Assembly: GCA_948474755.1 (NCBI GenBank)
Contig: CAOLHI010000254.1
Span: 806,001 to 870,000 of the forward strand
Length of the DNA: 64,000 nucleotides
Source of the DNA: Ctenosaura bakeri
Lineage: Eukaryota > Chordata > Lepidosauria > Squamata > Iguanidae
Direction: 5' to 3'
This document shows, one piece after another, positions 1-10,412 of this stretch (position 1 is its first letter; the number at the start of each line of letters is the position of its first letter). The notes beneath the pieces are model-generated. The model had not been told where the DNA came from. It worked only from the letters and a program-made list of their open reading frames with translations, and made no database searches. A program made the position numbers and the translations under genes.

Positions 1-18
1 GGCATGTCACACACTCAG

Positions 19-91
19 CCCGAGAAAACCCCATAATAAGTTTGCCTTAGGGTCGCCATAAGTCATAAATGATTTGAAGGCACACAGCAAC
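19..91 (+). mobile_element. Sauria SINE, 3' part only
   Basis: This is the 3' end of a tRNA-derived Sauria-type SINE. It carries the tail block 'ccttagggtcgccataagtc' followed by 'gatttgaaggcacacagcaac'. That tail is shared with Bov-B/RTE LINEs, which mobilise these SINEs. The 5' tRNA-like part is absent at the window edge. A second SINE copy is inserted immediately downstream. Confidence 0.8.
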
Positions 92-104
92 AATGATATG
101 ATGA

Positions 105-336
105 AACCCAGAATGGTGTAGTGCTTTCAGTATTGGACTAGGACTTTGGGAGTCCAAGATTTGAATCTTTGCTTCGCCATAGAAACCCATTATGTGTCCT
201 TGGGAAAGTTACAGTCTTAGCCTCAGAGGAAGGCAATGGCAAACTCTTTCTGAACAAATCTTGCCAAGAAAACTCTGTGATAGGTTCACAATAGGGTTGC
301 CGTAAGTCAGAAAGTAATTTAAAGCACATAACAACA
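105..336 (+). mobile_element. Sauria SINE, full length, with 13-bp target duplication
   Basis: This is a near full-length Sauria SINE. The head is 'atggtgtagtg...ggactaggac', the middle is 'cagaggaaggcaatggcaaa', and the tail is 'gttgccgtaagtcag...acataacaac'. The 13-mer 'aatgatatgatga' occurs exactly at 92-104 and again at 337-349, which is a perfect target-site duplication. The copy therefore landed in the A-rich end of the preceding SINE. SINEs of this type encode no protein. The short minus-strand ORF over it is spurious. Confidence 0.88.
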
Positions 337-349
337 AATGATATGATGA

Positions 350-2149
350 ATGAATGGGGGGTCATTTAAAATAAATTGATTCTGAAGCAGGATCTGGATC
401 ATCAAGACAGGAAAATGAATAACTTGGAATATATTAATTGAAATTATTTTGGGTATTGTAGACTTTTTAAAATGTTACTTAGAAAAGAAATTGATTGGCC
501 TGCCTTTTATTAAATGCAATTTTTTAATAATTAAAAAAAACTCCTTGTGTGTATAAATTAACATGTATAAATCTTGTGTATATTTGTGCCTATGAGCCAG
601 GGCCTGAGATCTTTCAGGTAGCCAGCAATATCACTGCTCACCACAATCTCAAAAAAGGTATTGCACAGTTTGAAAAAGTACAGATAAACCAAGTTATCAA
701 GGGGCTGGATCAACTCTCCTGTAAGAAAAGGTTACACTATCTGGGGCTTTTTATAATAGATAACATGAATGTGAAGGGGCATGTGTTAGAGCTGTATATA
801 TGCATAGTGTGGATAGTGGAAAGGGGTAAATTTTCCTTTCTATTTCATAATAGTAGAGCTAAAGATCATCTGTTGAAGGTAAATTATGGGTGACAGAATA
901 GGAGAATAAGAAGTATTTGTTTATATATTGCATAGTTAAACTCCAGAGTTTCCTATCACAAGATAAAGTGATGGCCACAAATTTAAGGGACTAGGATTAG
1001 GAAAATTAATAAGAGAGTTTAGGCTACAGTTGGCCACTAACCATGATATACATTGCCCCAGTAAGAAAGGCACTATGCCTCTGAATACCATTTGCCTGGG
1101 AGCGTGAACAGGATGGTACTATGGTATTCATGTTCAGCATAGGAACTTCTTGTCTTTTGGTGGAAACAGAATTCTGGAATCAAGCCTTTGATCTCATCCA
1201 GTTGAGCTCTTCTCACATTCCAGTATGTTTAGCATCAATTTATTTTGTAGAACCACAAATCCAAGAATCCTCCAGTTTAGACGGCTGGTAGACTTATGTG
1301 CTATACTAAGCATAGCATAATATGATCCCCGCCCAGAAGATTTGTTGTAGTAATTATCAAGACATGACAGGAACGAGGCAAGAAAACAAGGAGTGGCAGT
1401 TAATAGTGCAAAATTAACCTGAAGCCACTGTGGTCACTCCCACCTAATAGGAAGGGAAAATAATGTATCCTTTACATTCTGGAAAATCATTAGTTTTATT
1501 AGATAAGAGAGGCAAAATTACATCCGTTTTTAATGTATGCCAAGACTGTATATGATTTACATAATATATGCTTACTTCATTTTATATCAGTCTTCATGTT
1601 TTGGGCCCACTCCAATAATTTAGATGCCTCCCAATGTCTGTTTCAGTATTACCCAGAGGAGCTGATAGCTGATGTCTGTGGATGATATTGCAGCACTGCT
1701 GACAGTAAACAGTTTTAAAGCCCTGATAGCAACTAAATGGCATTCACCCAATTTTCAAAACTTGCTTTTCAACTTCTTTTGTTTGATTTAAATAGCCACT
1801 CTGTAATAATGTGTGGGTGGACTTGTTTGTGCTAAATATATACCTTGTTTGTGCATATCCCAGAATGTATTTGAAGCCAAATACTGATGAGGACAATTTT
1901 AAAAATGTAGTACACAGTAAGTAATTGCTGTATCACCTGTCAATTCTAATGGAAGCTACCTGAAATGTAAGATATAAATTTAAATCAGGAATAACCTTTG
2001 CCCTTTGGTAATCTTTTTTGAGATTTGATCCTGAAGAATTTTCCTAGTCTTTTTCTATGCCTGTAAGAGCAAATTAATTAAATATCCTTAATAAAAGTCA
2101 CCACAGCTTGCACCAGGCATTTCCAACCTATGTATCCTTTTGGTTTAGT
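350..2149. other. intergenic DNA, nothing recognised
   Basis: This AT-rich stretch has only short chance ORFs. I see no splice-flanked coding segment, RNA gene or recognisable repeat here. Old degenerate repeats may be present but I cannot name them. Confidence 0.5.
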
Positions 2150-3540
2150 GCCACTTTACAATGCCTTGTAGAAGTATCCACACACATCATTTGATTTCCC
2201 CTTACTTTGTTATGTTACAGCATGGAATTGAAATGGATGTAATGTGCATTGTTACTAATTGATGCACATAAGATGCTCAACACTGAAGATGCAAAATATT
2301 TTTATTGTGGCACAAAAGTTAAGTAAACAGAAAGAAAATGTAATTTGTTGGTTGCATAAGCATTCATCTTTCCGAATCAATACTTGGAAGAACCATTTTT
2401 GGCAGCAATTACAGCTGCAAGCTTTCTTGGGTATTAGCTTTGTGCATCTAGGTCATGCAATTTTAGTCCACCTTTTTTTCTTGCCAAAACTGCTCCAAGT
2501 CTGTCAGGTTCTATGGGGACTGTTGGTGAACAGAAACGTTCAAGTCTTGCTACAGATTCCCAATTGGATTGAGGTCTAGGCTTTAACTGAGCCATTTTAA
2601 GACAATCACGTTCATATTTTTAAAGCACACCAGTGTTACACTTCTACAGTGTTTAGGATCCTACTGGAAGTTCAACTTCTAACCCAGTCCTAGATCCCTT
2701 GCAGGCTGAAACAGGTTTTCATCTAGAATTGCCTTGAATTTGGTTCAATTCATCTTGCCTTCAATGTTGTCCAGCTTTACAGTCTGTGTCAAACAAAACT
2801 ATCCTGATATCATGCAGCCACCACCTTGCTTCACCGCGGAATAGTGTTCTCAGACTAATGAACACAGTTGGCTTTGCTCCTCACGGTGTTTTGTGGAAGT
2901 CCAAAAAGTTCAGTTTTGGTATTACCAGACCAGAGAACCTTTTTCTGTATGTTTGCTGTGTCTCCTTCTGCAAACTCTAAAGGGTTTTGATATAAGTTTT
3001 TCATCAATGGTGTTCTTCTTGTCACTCTTTCATAAGTTGAGCCTTGTGGAACACCTAGGCGACAATTTTCCCATGGATGGTTTCTCCTACCTCAGCTGGA
3101 AATCTCTCCAGCTACTTCAGAGTTACCATAGGCCTTTTGATTGTTTCTCTGATTAATGTCCTTCTTACACAGTCACTGATTTTAGGTGAAAGGCCTTCTC
3201 TAGGCAGAGTTGTGATTGAGCCATATTCTTTCCATTTTGTAATAATGGATTCAATGGTGTTCTTGGTATCTTCATAGTTTACATTTTTTTAAAAAATAAC
3301 CCAGCCATGGCCAGTTGTTCTGCACAACTTTATCTCAGACTTGTTTTGATAGCTCCTTGGTCTTTATCAATATGTTGCTGCCACTGACATTTCACATGCA
3401 ATTATTGCTAGGATTGCTAAGTTCCTATTCTAGAACTGACTCAAGTGTTACACCACCCACACAAAAGCTGTTCAAAATGCTTCTGGCGGATGTTGTCATA
3501 ATATTTATACGTTACTTAGCCTAATTGCACTTAGAACCTC
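2150..3540 (-). mobile_element. degenerate Tc1-like DNA transposon (transposase antisense)
   Basis: Read on the minus strand, this block follows the layout of a vertebrate Tc1-like transposase. The reverse complement of 2553-2579 gives LDLNPIGNL, a decayed form of the conserved PDLNPIENL motif around the last catalytic region. The segment near 2795-2850 matches the usual 'mmhGGGsvmvWG' zone in antisense, and near 2920-2945 lies the SDE-type motif zone. All frames are full of stops, so the element is dead. The left boundary is guessed from a Tc1-end-like sequence near 2155-2195. The right boundary is less certain. No TA-flanked inverted repeat pair was resolved. The plus-strand ORFs inside it are antisense shadows. 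Confidence 0.75.
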
Positions 3541-6397
3541 CATGCCAGCACCACATGTTCCTGATAGAGGTTGTGCTAGCATAATCCACACAATTGGCTG
3601 ATAAACAGAGTGTAGCTGTTGTGCTTGCCCATATTCAGAGCTGCAGTGTTGAAGAATTTTTCACCAGCCTAAATATGGATGGTTCAATGGCCCTGAGAGG
3701 ACTTCTATACCTTTAAGAATTACACAGAAGTAACATTGCTAATCAAGTGGGTTTTTTTAGCCACAGTGGCCCAAAGATTTAAAAAATAGTACATGGTGGA
3801 TTTTCACTTCTAAGCGAATCTAAAAGGCAGAGGCATATTTTCACTGCCTGAACCTGCCAATCCCAATTAACTTGTTTTTTGGAAACAGCACATACTGCAT
3901 TGGGAACTCCTGTTTTGGTCCTCTGTGCTTATATGTGTAAGCACATACCCTTGGAAAGCAGGGAGCTTGCTAAGTCTTTTACTTCTTTCCTCCCAACAGA
4001 TTATTTTATGCTAAACGAACAGAAAGAAAGCCATTGTTTAGTTGTCAAGCAAACTGACAAAAACGATTTTCTTGTCTGCACTGAAGTCTTGTTGCTAAAC
4101 CCTTATTATACTTTAATAGTGCATGCCTGCATGTATATGTGAATATAACAGCCATGTAAAACAAAAGAGTTTGACAAATTCAGCTTTCTTGGGAGGGAAA
4201 TCTGTCCTTACTGACAGTAGTCAGGAAATAGGTGTGAAATAAGAAGAAGATAAGCAGTCACTTAGCTTGGTAATCATATTCACTCCACACAGGCAGGGAT
4301 ACACCATTATACCAGAATGGAAAAAAGGATAATATGGCTGTAACTGAAAACTGTTGACAGCATTATTTCAGTTCAGGTATCACCTCATCTGCTTGTGCAC
4401 TTATATCCTAGTGTTTTCAGTGAAGCACACTAGGAAGTAAGTGATTTAAACTTGTACAGGGACTACATCCATGGGTGACCACTGTTCTAGCATTTAATGA
4501 GGTTTCTGGTGTGACACATTAATCTATCAAGTCATATATAAAGAATCCAGAAATTGATAGGATCCACATTTATTTTAAAGTTATATTTGAATCAATATCT
4601 GATATTTAATGCCATATACATGCATTTCAGATTGAGATGCAAAGGAATGTGAACAGTCATAAAAGGACTTGCTTCATGTAACAGATTATTCGCTCATCAA
4701 TAACAAAGTGAGAGATAAATAGAGATGAAAGAAGAGAAGATGTTTACAGCTTCTCTTTTTAGGTTCAATGGCAAACTGTTTTCTCTGGTAGACTCCATAT
4801 AAATATAGACATTATCAGTGAAATGTTTGTACTTATACGGAGGGGTTTGCTGGAGAATGCCACTGGAGACACAGTACAACTATCTATAAAAAGCAGCAAA
4901 TACATTTATACTATAACAATCACTCTCATTTAGTGTACTGGTAGTCCTAAGGGTCCAATCTTCAGTGGGACTTAGTTTTGAGTAAATATATATAGGATTG
5001 CACAGTAAGTCTGGGTACTGGGACCAGTAGCACAGGACTAACCATAGCCTCAAAAATGGCTTTGTTTTGAAAATTAGGACTGCAAATTCTCAAGTATATC
5101 TGGAGTTATAATCTCTTACCTGAGTCTTTTTCTCACTCTTATCCTAGCTATACTGTTATTCATTGTGACAGAAATGTGCCCTGCACAAGGAGAAAAAGCA
5201 TTGTTTAAAACTGACTCCTCTGCATGCTCTGAACATGAGATCTGATATTGAGAATAGGCTGCAGCATTGGACCTTGCTTTAAATTAATCCTCTTACCAAT
5301 AACCTTTATCCATTACCATTATTATAGTCTAATAATAAAATTAGGTAATACTAAATTTTCCTCCTGAGAACTGTTGAAGCACATACATACACATTGAAGC
5401 AGCCTTCAATGCTCTTACGAGGTTAAAAAAGCACAAAAACAAACCACAACATACAACGTATACTTCCACACATGAGAAATCAAGGACTATCAAGGCTAGC
5501 TGATCAAAACTTTACAATTAAAATGCTTTATTTATTTAAAAATATTTATATCCCACCTTGTATCAGGGGACCTCAGGCTGGCATACAAGGTTAAAATAAT
5601 TCAGAATTTAAACAAAACAAAACAGATTAAAACATGTTCTATAATTTAACACATTAAAATAAATTAAAAGGTAAAAAATTAAAACAATTTAAAATCACGT
5701 ACAATCACATTTTGGAAAAAAATAGGCCACAAAGACTTTACTAAAACCCATATTTTAACTTGGCACTGGAATGAAACCAACATCAGCACCAATCAGACCT
5801 CCAAATGGAGGGCATGCTACAAACAGGACATCATAGCAGAAAAGGCCATTACTTTATATTTTATTTACATCTTGTTTTACTAGCTTTAAGCACAGCAGAG
5901 GAAGTAGAAGGATGCATGCTCTAGCTCCTGTTGTCCCCCACACTTTCCTCATTTAGTGAAGCCCAGCTCTTTTAAAAATATCTAATGCTTATTATGGTGG
6001 TACTGTCCTCTGAGATTATGCAGCGACACACTGGATAATGGGACTTTCACCACTCCTCCAGTTGTCCAAAGTATAGGACTGTACTGGATTCTACTGTCAG
6101 CTGACTTCAAATTAGGTCAGCTTATTAGGTAACATTGCCACTTTTTCTATGTAGAGCCCTTATTTCTTTAACAGCTTCACAAACCAGAAAAATTAAACAG
6201 TCCTTACACTGTAACAGTTTTCAAAGAAAAAAACATTTTAGTCTGTTGTAGCATAAAAAGGGAAAAAGAGAGGGCATGAAAAAAAAATCTAGCAGCATCT
6301 TTAAGACTAAATTGTATTTAGTGTGAACTTACATAAAGCTCATGCATCTGAGGAAGTGGATTGGTCTCCATGAAAATTCATGCTAAAATATACATTA
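3541..6397. other. intergenic DNA with minor old repeats
   Basis: No gene is seen. Recognisable pieces are a reptilian interspersed repeat at 4935-5005 (ending 'ataggattgcac') and an antisense L2 3' tail near 5520-5640 ('atttatatcccaccttgtat' followed by a caggggacctcaggctgg-type block). The rest is AT-rich and unassigned. Confidence 0.5.
5520..5640 (-). mobile_element. L2-type LINE 3' tail (antisense)
   Basis: Read on the minus strand, the block around 5540-5590 gives a '...cctgaggtcccctgatacaa' segment followed by 'ggtgggatataaat'. This is the usual 3' end of squamate L2-like LINEs ('ccctgagtc..gggcgggatataaat'). It is flanked by A/T-rich sequence and carries no coding part. Confidence 0.55.
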
Positions 6398-6599
6398 GGC
6401 CATTTCTGCGCTACACTGTTATAGTGCTATATTATTCCACTTTCAACAGCCTGTGGAATTTTGGGGTTTGTAATTTAGGATGAGGCATTTAGAATTCTCA
6501 ATCAGAGAGCTCTTTGGGCTCAGTAAACTACAAACCCCAGAATTCCACCAGAAGTTGAAAGGAATAATAGCACTATAACAGTGTAGCGCAGAAATGGCC
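6398..6599. mobile_element. foldback hAT-type MITE, copy 1
   Basis: This is a long palindrome. The left arm is 'ggccatttctgcgctacact' followed by 'gttatagtgct', and its reverse complement closes the element at 6540-6599. The inner arms include 'ggaattttggggtttgtaat' and 'ctacaaaccccagaattcca'. There is no coding capacity. The same family recurs at 6926-7065 and 17437-17632, and related families at 8478, 15273 and 54508. Confidence 0.8.
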
Positions 6600-6925
6600 C
6601 AGGTCTTACAGGTGCTGCTAGATTCTCTTTTCCCTCCCTTTCTTCCTTTTTAAACAGGTCTAATTTCAGTCAATGAAGTCTCCTGGGGCCTTTCTGCTCA
6701 TCATGCACCACACAGAAACCCTGCAAGAAAAGAAGTGGCAATGCTACACCCTAAGAGTGGACAACTGGCTCTGTAAGCCCTCAAGGATTCAATTCAGCGA
6801 TGAACAGTCGGCTAGTAGAAACATCAACGCACAAGAGTTCCCAAAGATTGCAATCCGACCTACTCGGAAGATAAATCTGCTACATTTATAATATGCTCAG
6901 TACATTTACTCGGAAGTGGCCTCAG

Positions 6926-7065
6926 ACCATTTCCGCACTAGACTGTTATAGCGCTATTATTCCACTTTCAACATCCTATGGAATCCTGGGGCCTGCAGTT
7001 TAGGGAGGGGCCTTAAAGGATGTTGAAAGTGGAATAATAGCGCGATAACAGTCTAGTGCGGAAAG
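6926..7065. mobile_element. foldback hAT-type MITE, copy 2, near promoter
   Basis: This 140-bp near-perfect hairpin has arms of about 50 bp. The left arm begins 'accatttccgcactagactg', and the right arm is its reverse complement with only a few changes. The flanks 'ggcctcag' (6918-6925) and 'ggcctcac' (7066-7073) match at 7 of 8 bases, as expected for an 8-bp hAT target duplication. It ends just before the FAF1 CpG island. Confidence 0.85.
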
Positions 7066-7535
7066 GGCCTCACTTATTTCAGTAAGAGCAGCGCTTAGCA
7101 ACAGGATGGCAGCCGTCACCTCCCTCGAGAAACCCAGCTGAAGGGGACCGGGCTGTTCTAGCGGCTTCCCCTCCTCCCAAAACTCCCTCCGCCGAGCAGG
7201 GGGCGGGGAGGCTCCTGACGCCCTCGGCAAAAGGACACAGAAGTAGCGCATACGGACAGAACCAGGCAACCACAGCCCAGTCATGCAGAATCCCTCCTTT
7301 GGTAAAGCCGCCTCTGTAGCTCCTCCGCGGCCCTTTCTTTCCCGAGAGGGAGGGTAGCCGAAGCCTCTTCCTCGCCAACCCTTTCCTTCCTCTGGCCCGT
7401 TTCGGAGGCCAAATCCCCGGCGCGAAGGCAACGCGGCCCGCGGAAGCGTCTCCTCGGCGCTGGCTTTATGGCTCCCGCACATCCCCCGCTCGCCGCTCCC
7501 GCCTTCATCCCAGCAAGCGTTTGACAGGAGGGCGA

Positions 7536-7545
7536 GTCACGTGGC
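7536..7545. promoter_or_regulatory. E-box (GTCACGTGGC), possible USF/MiT-TFE site
   Basis: GTCACGTGGC contains the palindromic core CACGTG with GT on its left, close to the GTCACGTGAC consensus bound by USF and MiT/TFE factors. It lies about 400 bp upstream of the FAF1 ATG inside the CpG island. Binding is an inference from the motif alone. Confidence 0.45.
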
Positions 7546-7897
7546 GGCCGGAAAGCGCTGCTTTGCGACCTCAATGACAGGCAAAATGTGCGACAGCCGC
7601 TTGCAAGGCAGAGAGGAAGCTGCTCTGGAGCCTCCGCTCCTTGTTTAAAGGCAGGGCTGCTGCTGCTGCTCGGCACCCTTCAGACTCCAGCCCCGCTTCC
7701 CCAGTGGCGAGGGCCGCGGATCCCGGGAGAGGGGCTGCCCTCGGAGCGCAGCCCTGGGGGACTGGCCGCGTGTGTGGGGTTTCCGTTCCTTTCTCGTTAG
7801 ATGAGATCGTAGCCCCTTTTCCCTCCTCCTCCCCCCACCCCCAACTCCCTCGAGCCCACTTCTCCCCAGCAGCGACCTCCAGGTGCACAGTCCAGGC

Positions 7898-7924
7898 AGG
7901 AGGAGGAGGAGGAGGAGGAGGAGG
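7898..7924 (+). repeat. (GGA)n microsatellite in FAF1 5' leader
   Basis: About nine uninterrupted GGA/AGG triplets end 17 bases before the FAF1 start codon. If transcribed, they give a purine-rich stretch directly upstream of the initiation site. Confidence 0.9.
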
Positions 7925-7941
7925 GGACGCTGCCGGCTGTA

Positions 7942-7986
7942 ATGGCGTCCAACATGGATAGAGAAATGATACTGGCGGATTTTCAG
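7942..7986 (+). CDS. FAF1: FAF1 exon 1 (residues 1-15)
   Basis: This exon encodes MASNMDREMILADFQ, which I recognise as the N-terminus of vertebrate FAF1, a ubiquitin- and p97/VCP-binding adaptor that promotes FAS-mediated cell death and protein degradation. The ATG at 7942 has G at -3 and G at +4, a good Kozak context. A second in-frame ATG is codon 5. The exon ends at a codon boundary before the donor 'gtaaat'. These residues begin the UBA domain. The surrounding ORF that reads through the donor into the intron is not the real product. Identity rests on recalled family sequence and on agreement of all seven exons. Confidence 0.95.
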
Positions 7987-8279
7987 GTAAATTCCGAATC
8001 CCACCGCCTCCCCTCCTGCCGTGTTTTCATCGTGGTCTCTCCTCCCCCTCTCTTTATGGCTTCCTTCGCTCTCTCTTGCTCTGCTTTTGTGGGGAGATTT
8101 CAGGTGCAGAACGGCGAGCCCCGCTTTGAGACGACAGTGGTGGAACAAGGACGAGAATCTTACATCTAGAAACTGTTCATCCTTTGTGTCAACTTTTCAG
8201 CAGTCCAGTAATGCTATGAAAAGCTCCCTCACCTATAAGTAAAGCACTTACCTTTGTCCTCCTCAGTGGAGAAAAAGAT

Positions 8280-8314
8280 CCTCCCTCCCCTCCTTCCTCC
8301 CTCCCTCCCTCCCT
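8280..8314 (+). repeat. (TCCC)n pyrimidine-rich simple repeat
   Basis: An imperfect run of tccc/ttcc units lies about 300 bp into intron 1. Confidence 0.85.
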
Positions 8315-8477
8315 TTTATTATTTAGTTTTAAATCTTGGGTTTGTATGTTTCATCTCCATTGTTCATCTTTGCTCTCCTTGTGAGTTTTGAGATCATAAA
8401 CTGTCCCAGATAGGAAATAATCTCTAATTGTAGAAAGACCTGCCATTATATTCCAAAGGTGTGTGCCTGATTTTCGG

Positions 8478-8564
8478 GGCCTTTCACACTACATAATTAT
8501 AGCACTGTAATTCCACTTTTAACTGCCATGTTTCCATGCTGTGGCATCCTGGGATTTGTAGTTT
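8478..8564. mobile_element. half of a hAT-type MITE
   Basis: This begins 'ggcctttcacactacataat' and continues to 'gggatttgtagttt', like the left arm of the MITEs at 15273 and 54508. No right arm follows. Instead the sequence runs into a duplicated 55-bp unit, so the copy is truncated or rearranged. Confidence 0.6.
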
Positions 8565-8674
8565 AAGAAGGGGTGTTAAGAATTCCCTGCCAAAGAATGC
8601 TGGTGCTTCACAAAATTACAAGAAGGGGTATTAAGAATTTTCTGCCAAAGAATGCTGGTGCTTCACAAAATTAC
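8565..8674 (+). repeat. 55-bp tandem duplication
   Basis: Units 8565-8619 and 8620-8674 are both 55 bp and differ at only about three positions. Each starts 'aagaaggggt' and ends 'cttcacaaaattac'. The near identity suggests a recent duplication of MITE-derived DNA. A shorter repetition of 'ggatggcaag' follows at about 8690-8730. Confidence 0.9.
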
Positions 8675-10329
8675 AATGTACTTGCCATAGGATGGCAAGG
8701 ATGGCAAGTACATTGGATGGCAAGTACATTGGAATCGAGAAGAAATGTGTTCAAAAGAGGGGTGACAAAGACATTTGTATATAAAAAAAAGTCTTCTAAA
8801 GCTGTTTGCACTGAAAAATATTTTAATAAGGTGTATCTTTCTCAAATGATATTTAGTCCATCTGTAAAAGTTGTCCTTTTCTGCTGAGTACATTGCCTTT
8901 TCAGTCTTGTTCCTCTGTAATTTCAGTCAGTAAGGCAGTTTTTTCATTGGCTTTTTGTTTGAGGTTTCACATTAACTTGTTTTCAGTCGCAGAGTAAACA
9001 GCTAAGTTCAAATATATGAATCAGTGTACATAGTTACAAAGCAGTATTTTCTTACAACACACTTGCCTGTGATATTGGAATGGGGAGGCATATTGTAATG
9101 GGATGAGCTCCCATGTAAGTGCATATAGGAATGCAGCTTTAATGATGTAGAGTCTCATAACAAAGAAATTTTTAATGAGCAATTTTTGGGTCAGGCCTAA
9201 AACATAGTATCTAAACCTTTGTTTGTGTTTAACCATGTAAAAAGTAATTTTGCTTTCCCCCCTCCACTGCATATAAATAGTTTGAAAACAAGGTTTCAGA
9301 AGAGTGTAAGTCTCTATTTCATAGGAAGCTGAACAGGTACACATTTAATGGAGGACATGTCACATCAAATACTGCAAAAATAACTGGTAAAATGGAATGG
9401 CTAATTCTGTGATTCTCATCTAGGTCCTAAATAAATTAGCTAATATTTTGTTATAATCATAAAGATGAGTGAAATTCATATTGTGCAGCAGTGCAGTCCT
9501 AGGCACACTTAACTTGTGTGGAGGTGTGTCTGAGTGCTTCTGAGTGTAGCTGTACAGCATTGGGCTGTGTGTGCTGTTGAAATTATTAGAACAAGGAATC
9601 AACCTACAAAGATTAGATATGTGATGGTGAGCTGCCCATGTATATTTTGAAATGTTAAGAAATGAAAATTATTATTTTTAAACGTGAGGAACGGCGTTAT
9701 TTCAGTCACAGAAACTTTATGTGTAGAAGTAATAAATGCTGTATTACTGTTAATATTTACTCCCCATAAAGTAAACATTCACTTTATTTGATAAGCATAA
9801 TCATATTTCTAGGATCAGGAGAAACAGAATCTTGCTAATTATTTTGAGAAATTGTCAGAGTCTCACTGAATTTGCAGTTACCCAGGAATTTCTCATCTTG
9901 CCCTTGCGAATCAGACCTGAACTTCAGACTGAAGTTCACTTTTAGTGTTTTTTAATAAATTGAAATTTTAATGGCTATTTGTATTAACTATTGTGTGCAA
10001 GCAATGGAAAGTTCCTGATAGTGTTCTGACACCCATAGAAGAGATAACTGAAAACAGAAAAAAAGTGTATCTATACTTGATCTTGGTCTTAATGCTATAC
10101 ACTATAATGCAAGGTGCACCTCACAGTATATTGTGCTTTGTATGAGAGTTTAAATTAAATGTAGTTAGTTTGTGGTACATTAGTTTCTTCAAACTGACAT
10201 AATTATGATTTTTTCCAGGTTTAACCATAATTTAAAAACTAACAGTGATAGTTTTCAAATTGTCCTGTGGGTTCATAAACTCACTGAGATTACAGGATTA
10301 GTGGCAATTTATTGTTTAGGATTGTTGCA

Positions 10330-10412
10330 TACTGACTTAAGAGGCAATCCTACACATACTTGCTCGGAAATAAGGCTCACTGAACACAGTTGGACGTGTT
10401 TTCAATAAACGT
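10330..10412 (-). repeat. old reptilian interspersed repeat
   Basis: 'caatcctacacatacttgct' is followed by a degenerate 'ctcactgaacacagttggac' block. This pattern recurs with variation near 4935-5005, 20285-20335, 33630-33700, 35430-35480, 37240-37340 and 58135-58185. I know it as a common squamate repeat but cannot name the family with certainty. Confidence 0.5.

Larger units (their letters stand above)
7080..7990 (+). promoter_or_regulatory. FAF1: FAF1 CpG-island promoter and 5' UTR
   Basis: This 0.9-kb block is visibly rich in CpG and GC in a window that is otherwise AT-rich. It ends at the FAF1 start codon and first intron. It contains a GC box ('gggcggggag', 7201-7210), an E-box at 7536-7545, and a GGA microsatellite just before the start codon. 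No TATA box is evident at a fixed distance, so dispersed CpG-island initiation is likely (inference). The transcription start cannot be placed from sequence. The block extends more than 800 bp upstream of the ATG, so a divergent transcript on the minus strand is possible. The minus-strand ORFs across it are products of GC richness. Confidence 0.8.

Noticed and set aside
105..200. tRNA gene at the head of the Sauria SINE
   Set aside because: The tRNA-like sequence no longer folds as a full cloverleaf by eye and continues into SINE body, so it is a retroposon head.
3879..4142. 87-codon ORF upstream of FAF1
   Set aside because: No recognisable domain, AT-rich context, and no supporting splice or promoter signal.
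7000..7961. Several overlapping ORFs of 99-167 codons on both strands around the promoter
   Set aside because: They arise because the CpG island is GC-rich and poor in stops. They are low-complexity, overlap on both strands, and none resembles a known protein. Only the ATG at 7942 continues correctly into spliced FAF1.
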